Assembly (NCBI GenBank): GCA_020650975.1
Contig: JAIPMN010011762.1
Span: 1 to 64,000, forward strand
From: Apostichopus californicus
Taxonomy: Eukaryota > Echinodermata > Holothuroidea > Aspidochirotida > Stichopodidae
Reading direction: 5' to 3'
DNA: 64,000 bases
Shown piece after piece: positions 57,031 to 64,000 of this stretch. The translations under genes and the position numbers were made by a program. Positions within the stretch are counted from its first letter, which is position 1. Every line of letters begins with the position of its first letter. The notes beneath the pieces are model-generated. The model did not search any database. It was not told where the DNA came from and saw nothing but the letters and a program-made list of their open reading frames with translations.

Positions 57031-57887
57031 GGTGAAATGTCCAATTTGTCATACCGAAATGAGAGTTTTATAATGTATGATACATGTATATAAAGTAGAA
57101 GTTGCCTTGGAAACTCTTTCAAATACGTAACTAGACTCTTTTAGCTGTAGTATGGTGACTAGTGACAAATTGGAGGGGGGGGGGAGGTCAGTGTCAACTG
57201 GTTTATATCGCCACTCCCGACACCTTAGAAAGAGAGTGTAGTACTGTCGTTGTGAAGAGACAGCTTAAAGAGGAAACAAAGTTTGCCTTTTTTCACATCG
57301 CATTCAACCAAACTCATTTTATAAAAGCTGAGGAACTTAAAGCAAGCCATGTAAGATACGTTCACTTGATGATAAATTAACAACCTGTAAATCAGTTAAA
57401 GACTTTCCTGGTTGGAACGTTTAAACTCCTGATCAGCCTGTACCCTGATACAGTATTTTGCTTGCACTATCACTCAACCGCTGCAATGGTGAATGTGACG
57501 TTATCCGTCTGTCAATGTTGTGTTAGGATACGACGACCAAGACTTCAACTCAGAATAACAACAACAAACCACAAGAATAAGATAACTGATGACTAATGTC
57601 CATCAAAGTTCACGTCTGAGAATGCATCGGAATCAGGATCTAGCTCATCCCTCGAGGAGGAAATAAAGCGACCATTCGAGAATGGGAGGTGAATAACCTC
57701 AAACGAAAGAGCATTACACGAGAGCACAAAGGTCACTATATTACTATACCACACAACAGTACTATACTACACAACAGTACTATACTAAAAAACAGTACTA
57801 TACAGTGCGCCTGTGTTTGTAACCGACAACAACCCCATTATGTTCCTCTTTAACATATATACCATACCAAACCGAATTCCAACAACT
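57031..57887 (-). other. EXT1 intron 1, no gene seen
   Basis: Includes a G-run at 57176-57185 next to a weak relative of the ~110 bp repeat (about 57150-57280), and a short ACAGTACTATAC tandem at 57748-57805. Confidence 0.5.
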
Positions 57888-58198
57888 CTTCTTCAAATTA
57901 TATTTTGCAGCACCAAATTGCATCTGAGGGCATTAAAATATATTTGACCCCTCCCCCATGACACAAACAAACTCACACTTCGCCAGCTCTCCCAAATGCA
58001 AAAGTACCTTCCTGCGTCTACGTCAATTTCGTGCATACTGGTCAGATGGAAAATGATCAACCAGCAGATATTGGTTTTGTTCCCCTCCCCCACTTTACAA
58101 ACCCTGACGCCGCCCCTGACACAAGGTTGGTGGGGGGCGCTGGGTCGGTCCAATAAGGCAAAAGGGGGCGGTAGATCCAAAAAGTTTGAGAACCACTG
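57888..58198 (-). mobile_element. hAT-like non-autonomous element, one end only
   Basis: The reverse strand of 58179-58198 reads CAGTGGTTCTCAAACTTTTT, the classic terminal sequence of hAT (Charlie-like) elements, followed by a GC-rich interior with CCGCCCCC and GTGGGGGAGGGG. The opposite terminal repeat was not found, so the 5' limit (57888) is only where the GC-rich composition fades. Confidence 0.55.
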
Positions 58199-59177
58199 GC
58201 TTAGAGGCTTTTGCATTTTGGGCTTTATAAAATCCTATTATTATTATTATTATTGCTATACTTTGAAACCCAGCATATCAGTATGAACATATATAGGTAA
58301 AGTGCAATAATTCAGAGGAAACAGGTAATTGACAACCAACAGGATCAATCATTAAACTAACCAAACTTATAAAGTACAATATTACCCAAAGATGTAATGT
58401 GCAAATGACAAGGCCATCAAATGTAAGATTACTCAAAGGTTTCAGGAAATGCTTCTAAGTAATATTTGACTTTCTACCCCCTTCTTCCTAGAAGTGAAAA
58501 ATTTGACCTACTTTCTGTAATAATCTCTTTTATATATTATTTTATTATCCCTTCCTTTTTCTTTCAGTACTAATACTGCAATCAGATGCTGTTTAAACCA
58601 GAGTTTACTTTCACCCCTTGCCCTACTTTCCACTCTTTCTTTCGTCACAACCCTGCTTTGTACCTGCCCCTGTTCCTCTCGATACATGACAGACAGATGC
58701 AGGAATACTGACTATAAACTTATAAAGCCCTTCGGATACATTGCCAAACTTGTAAAGACATGGCACGCCACGCATCTTGACATACAATATCCTAGGACAA
58801 GCGAAGGCTCCAAGCTAAAGAACCTGATACCAGAGAACAAACTAAAGGGACAATACAGGGAATATAACAGTATTCGTGACATAAAGTAGTTTTGAGGATA
58901 AACTGCCAAGTTTATTTTCTCGTAAAAAGTACTGAAAAATGGCATTGTTCTGGATAATAGTAGCTATGTATACATCTTTGCCTGTATGTAACAATCTGAC
59001 CATTTTACATAGTATCATTAATGCTATATGTTGATGCTGGATAAAGTGATTGTTAGCTATAGGTAGGGCATAACATGCATATATATGTAAATTGGAGGCA
59101 GGTAAGAGAGGAGTAAAGTGAATTCTTTTATTTTACCTTTCTGTAAAGAGATTTAAAGCAATATCAGCTGGCTTCAA
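58199..59177 (-). other. EXT1 intron 1, no gene seen
   Basis: A (TTA)n microsatellite lies at 58234-58254 right after the hAT-like end. A fragment resembling the end of the ~110 bp repeat lies at 59060-59123. The small ORF 58686-58889 is not recognised. Confidence 0.5.
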
Positions 59178-59245
59178 ATACCCACCAATATATTGCAACT
59201 CAGGTTACTGTACAGTAACCTAAGTTGCAATATATTGTTGGGTAT
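59178..59245. repeat. 68 bp near-perfect palindrome
   Basis: Two 34-base arms with only two mismatches meet at 59211/59212 with no loop (centre TTACTGTACAGTAA). Arms contain CAATATATTGCAACT and its complement. Possibly a foldback element end or a recent inverted duplication. Confidence 0.95.
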
Positions 59246-60736
59246 AGGACATATGGATACAAATATTAACCCTCAAGAACCCCACCCCCCCCAACTCTCC
59301 CAGTCTTCCACCCCCCCATCAACAATCTAACCACCCATATTGGTAAATGGTTTATTTTCTCAAATAACCGACCTTTATCAGGGCATTGAACTTGATACTA
59401 GAGTGCCACTAAAATCAAAACAAAACAAAGATTTTGATCACCCTGGAAAATATTTCGAACTATCTCCTCTAGGATGGCTTCAAATTGCTTGGAGATGCAC
59501 ACAGGCAGAAAAAAAGAAACCCCCCCCAAAAAAACACCTTTCCTGACGGAATCATGTCCGGGCTATTCAGTAATGGTTATAATTTATTTTAGTGAAACCC
59601 CCGAAGGCTTGGTGTCGTTGTTGTCTTTCTGGTGAAGACAAATACAAAAACACTTCCACGTAAGAGCACAGTTTTGAAAGCTCTGAGCCAAGTAAAATCG
59701 CTAAAGCTTGTCAACGATGCAATCAGATGTGTTTTCCACCACTCAACTGCATGCAATGCTCTCAGTTTGCTAAAATTGAAGCAGTCATTGTCAGAAGAAG
59801 AAAAAAAAAACTTAAGGTATTGATGTGAGGGTGAATGTAAGGACACCCTGAGATGACAGTCTATGTTTTTGTAACTAATATCTTGATTTGCATCTGAAAC
59901 TTAGGCGGGTTCAACGACCAAAAGCAAACTTGTAGATATTGGCTTCAACAACGAAACCAAAAATGAATTTTATCTTCTTTTGAGGTGCAGGGGGAGAACT
60001 GTTTAGTGAGGGGGTACTGTTTAATTAGGGTAAGTGCTGTTTTAAGGGCATTTAGATGGTGATCAAGTAATTAGATCTGTCAATATGAGCAATTCCTCAC
60101 AAGTAGCTTGCATTTAAGGACGAATCTAATTACCCATTACAACCCCCCCCCCACCACCCCAATTGCCCCCGGCTTGGTTTCTAGCTTTGAATTAATTATG
60201 AATCCCCCCAATTCTCTTTCTCGGTAGCAGACACTGTGCTCGTGATCATCGCCAGGAAGTGGGGGTTTCTATACTAGAAGAAAGGACGCGAAACTATTTG
60301 TGTCCATTGTGCAACAATTTTGTTGATAGCTACTGTATGGCAGCACCTCGTCTCTATGAACCCATGAAAGTCAGCACTTTATGCAAATATGAATATATAT
60401 GAATATATACACATCTCTCTCCAGGCTATTATACAGTTACTTGAACACTGTCCTTAATACAGTCATAAAAAAGAAATCCTGGTCCAGCCGAGGTTGTTAA
60501 CTTCATAACTGCTAAAGGCAACAAATAATATCCATCCATGCCTCCTAAGGACAACCAAAGTATAACAACTCTCTAAAATAATTTATTGATGTTATAAAAA
60601 TATTCCACACCAAACTGTGAAAAATAACTGGTGTACATATATATATTATATATATATATATATATATTATATATGTATATGTTGTACAGTTTTGTGGAGA
60701 ATTGAAATGGGAGATTCATCTTATCGCCTACTTCAT
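59246..60736 (-). other. EXT1 intron 1, no gene seen
   Basis: C-runs at 59281-59291 and 60145-60154, and an (AT)n tract around 60637-60675. The ORF pair at 59589-59846 matches no family. Confidence 0.5.
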
Positions 60737-60891
60737 GATCTTTGGAGGAACCATTATACCCCGAACAGAACGCAAAGGGGGGGGGGGGGGACAAAGGAGC
60801 TGTTGTTCANNNNNNNNNNGATCTTTGGAGGAACCATTATACCCCGAACAGAACGCAAAGGGGGGGGGGGGGACAAAGGAGCTGTTGTTCA
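60737..60891. other. Assembly gap (60810-60819) inside an exact duplicate
   Basis: The 73 bases before the gap (60737-60809) and the 72 bases after it (60820-60891) are identical except for G-run length (14 versus 13 Gs). This is the signature of unmerged overlapping contig ends. The true genome probably has one copy. Confidence 0.92.
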
Positions 60892-63800
60892 TTTGTAGGT
60901 CAATTAAATATTTAGCTGAAGTATTAACACATACTTTTTAAGTTATAAAGAACCCCTTTACACTTGAAAAGTGTAGACATTACTTGCTCATGAATATTCA
61001 TTTCACAGCTCAGTTTAACAAGTTTGCTGCATTTGCTGCATAGAGGCAAGCATGCATGCAAACATTGTGCAACTTTGACAAACGTCACCGACTGTTTCTT
61101 AGAACTCTGTACCTGTAGGATAAAACCACATATTTAGACAAACCAGTATAGTACAAAGGGTATTGTCCCATCACCTGTACTCACACATTCCATTCCATAC
61201 CGTTTCTTTTGAGGGTGACATAAAGTGATATATATACCAAGCAATGAGTAATATATTAAAGGTTGTTTATATCAACGAAAAAGTTTGTTCATTTCCAAGT
61301 ACTGTACTCAAAGGTCATCTAGTCATATTTATAGGCATACACTGCCTGCAATTGTAAACATGTTATAAATTTACTAAAAAGTTTCAGAATTTGAACATTT
61401 TTAACCCTCTATAAGCTTACTTTCAAAATACATACGAAGAAGGTCAGGTGAGTGATTAAATAGACTGATGACATCCATGTTCCATGGTGACAGTAAAAAT
61501 AATTCCAAATAAGTGGGTATCTATGACCTAAGTTTAAATCTTCTCTTTAGCAAATTTGGATGGAATATTAGTGATGCTCTTTAAGGGAAATTTTATCGTC
61601 ATCTAACCTTCTTAACAACTTTTATCATCTACAATTATAACCCTGAGCAATTGATTTCTCTCATTTTCAAAACTCACAGCTTCCGCAATTAGGATAACCG
61701 AATGAGTCAGCCAAGAAGACAAACCGGCTAGAGATGCCAGTTGGCAGACACAAAAGAACTTTTGGTGACTCAGACCGGATGAAACGGTTATCGATACCGA
61801 GGCAGTTCTTTTCAAACGCAACAAACTATGAATGAGAAACAGTTCAAGGTTACATTTCTTTATATCTAAATGGATTTCAATTAAATATCAATTTTTGCTG
61901 TAAAATTTCTCTCCCTCTGTCATAACTGTTAAGGAGAGATGAAAGGGTGATCGTCTTGGAAGCGTTAATAACTTGAAGTTCATTGAGTCACTGGCATCGT
62001 CGCCGATGAACGCAAATATGTCGGGCCCGGCGACGCTATAAACGAAGTACAATGTATCATATTTATATCAATCTCTCAATAAGCTGTTCTAGCGGGGTTT
62101 TATTTTCCGACTGAGCAATTACGACGTATTAAACTATCGATTCAGAACGACGTCTATCATGACATTAATGCTAGATATCACGACTGCGTTCGTCATTCTT
62201 CATCAGATATTAGTTTGAACAATTTCATGCCAAGATAAACATTGCACGTGACATGATAAAGAAAACAATAAGAAATCTTGAAAATATCAGAGAGCAACGA
62301 GATGGAGACTTGTTGAGGGTATAACCTGCAAAAATCATCTTCACCACGTTATTGCTATGAAAATATAATTAGAGGAGTAGGCCAATACTTCACTGATGAA
62401 GAAAGCTTTGTACAGAAATGCCAAGGACAGTGCATTAAAACACATTACACCAGCTACGAGTCGAATCAGTCGATGACGATGATATATACATTTTATCGTA
62501 CAGACTATCCTCTTATTTTTAGTTGACCATATATATTGAGAAGGAAATAGAAAGTTGGAGCTTATCCAGCATACTGTAGCTGGGTCAAATGGATTTATCT
62601 ATCATCCAAACAGATATACTTGTACCAGCAAGTTTGTTAGGGGAAGATCACATTTAATTATCAACGAAATAGAATAAACTGTAAAATAAGTTTGGAATCT
62701 TGATCTATATGTTATGTATATCTGTTTGTCTGTGTACAGCATTCTTCCTTATAGTATAATTACAATTTACAAGGGTGTATATTCATACTGTCAACAGTAC
62801 TCAACGTACAACGAGTTACGCGCTATTTTAGGAAAGTAAACGAACAGCTCACATCCCAATCCAATTTTTAAGCATAGAGTTTTATTGATGTTATTTTTCC
62901 ACACAAATCCTTCACAACTTCACTTCCACAGCCTTGACACTGAATTCTGACTTCCATATAATATGGTCCGATGCATACGGACAAAACCTGTGCACTTTTT
63001 GGTGTTAAATTCAAGAAGCAAACATCTGTTGCAATCATCAGGTGAAACATATAAAGCTAACTGTGATGAAATGAATATCTAACTTAATTGACCAAACACC
63101 GCAGAAATAATTGATTAGTTAGGTATCGATATCGATAAAAGGCGAGAAAAGAAGGCCGCCAAAAAAAATTTCTCTCGGGAGGGTTTGGAAAAGCCATCGA
63201 GTCCAAGTTAAAATTAATAAAAGAAACAAGGACTATTAGTTAAAAATGTTAGGAATGCAAACACGACTGATATGATCCATTTATTTCTGAGTGTTGCTAT
63301 CTTGATTAATACCGAGTATAGAAACTTTTTTACAGTAAAGGAAAGCAAAAGAGGCATTCCTTAGAAACTTTTCATCACTTCCTTGATGCTATATACCATG
63401 ATTAAATCTTTGTAACAGTGTGTAATCCATTCATTGGCTTCCCTGTTGTGAAGTTTCATATCAAATATAGATTTCAGTACATTAAAATGTTCTGCATTCC
63501 AATGAAAGAAGCATCAAAAGAAACATCTCCACATTAACCTTGTTTGAAACTCTATATTTATGAGCAACAAGCTTACCTGTCTGCTCAGAACCTCAGCACT
63601 CTTTCCTCCACAGTGTTTATGGTCTAGTTTTTAGCACTTTACACCCTCTGCAAATGGTCACCATCATTCAACAAACCTCATTCCTACATCTGAAGTGTCT
63701 AGAAGTGTTTTTTTTATTTTCAGTAGCCCTTGTTTTTATCTAAGTTTCAAATCTGTGTACTGTGTAGCCATCTAGACATCTTTCGGAATCCACAATCTTG

Positions 63801-64000
63801 TTCCTGCTTCTTAGCAAAATAAGTTTAACCAATGACATGATAAGTATCCTTTTCAAGTTACAGTATTAATATTAATATCGTAACATAAATTTCCTGTAGA
63901 ACTTGCTCGAAAATCAAGTGGTGCTCAATTTCATTTTTCTCACAATTACGGTAAAATTTTGAAGCGAAGAATGTATACCAAAAACCAGGGCCAATATAAT
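60892..64000 (-). other. EXT1 intron 1, distal part
   Basis: No coding exon. Two AP-1-type motifs (TGAGTCA 61703-61709, TGACTCA 61766-61772) and a comparatively CpG-rich, non-repetitive block at 61920-62230 could be regulatory. A TATCGATATCGATA palindrome lies at 63124-63137. Confidence 0.45.

Noticed and set aside
58686-58889. 67-codon open frame
   Set aside because: No similarity that I recognise, no splice or promoter context, and it is near chance length.
59178-59245. Possible pre-miRNA hairpin
   Set aside because: There is no terminal loop and the pairing is almost perfect, unlike a microRNA precursor. No evidence of expression.
59589-59846. Overlapping opposite open frames of 85 and 63 codons
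   Set aside because: No known domain on either strand; both are of chance length in an intron.
63124-63137. TATCGATATCGATA as a DREF-type promoter element
   Set aside because: Matches the insect DRE core, but there is no promoter or first exon nearby and the factor's role in this lineage is unknown.
50288-64000. EXT1 exon 1
   Set aside because: Human exon 1 codes for ~320 residues in one frame. No minus-strand open frame here exceeds ~107 codons and none resembles the EXT1 N-terminal half.

Overview
This is eukaryotic, animal DNA: AT-rich, intron-rich, with GT-AG introns, many microsatellites and minisatellites, and decayed transposable elements. Two well-conserved metazoan genes lie tail to tail. 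WDR35 (IFT121) runs on the + strand and EXT1 (exostosin-1) on the - strand. I identified both by reading exon translations against the remembered human proteins. The residue divergence, the intron sizes and the repeat types (AGGTCA-rich ~130 bp repeats, LINE tails reading TGTAAAGCGC, a hammerhead-like repeat module) suggest a marine invertebrate, most likely a deuterostome such as an echinoderm. That placement is inference.

Layout. Positions 1-19391 carry the 3' 22 exons of WDR35. The first ~75 codons lie before the window. The exons join without frame breaks into 1109 residues ending in a cysteine-rich zinc-binding tail, and a polyadenylation signal follows at 19440. Positions 19392-28249 are a gene-free convergent spacer with a degenerate tandem array, a short CT-rich minisatellite and an assembly gap. 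Positions 28250-50287 carry the last seven exons of EXT1 (430 residues: the end of the GT47 lobe and the whole GT64 lobe). Positions 50288-64000 lie within EXT1 intron 1. The large first exon is not in the window, so that intron is longer than 13.7 kb.

Repeats. The introns hold a ~161 bp MITE present twice (one copy with a clear 6 bp target duplication), LINE 3' ends, a hAT-like terminus, tRNA-like SINE fragments and a ~110 bp dispersed repeat with at least five copies. A decayed Gag-like fossil of an LTR retroelement lies near 42 kb. There are ten or more minisatellites, two near-perfect palindromes, and three 10-N gaps that all sit in or beside C/G homopolymers. Two of these gaps are flanked by duplicated sequence.

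The two genes work in different systems: WDR35 in retrograde intraflagellar transport (IFT-A) in cilia, EXT1 in heparan sulfate chain polymerisation in the Golgi. Nothing here suggests co-regulation. The observation I most want checked is a 39-nt hammerhead-ribozyme-like module found four times in a dispersed repeat.
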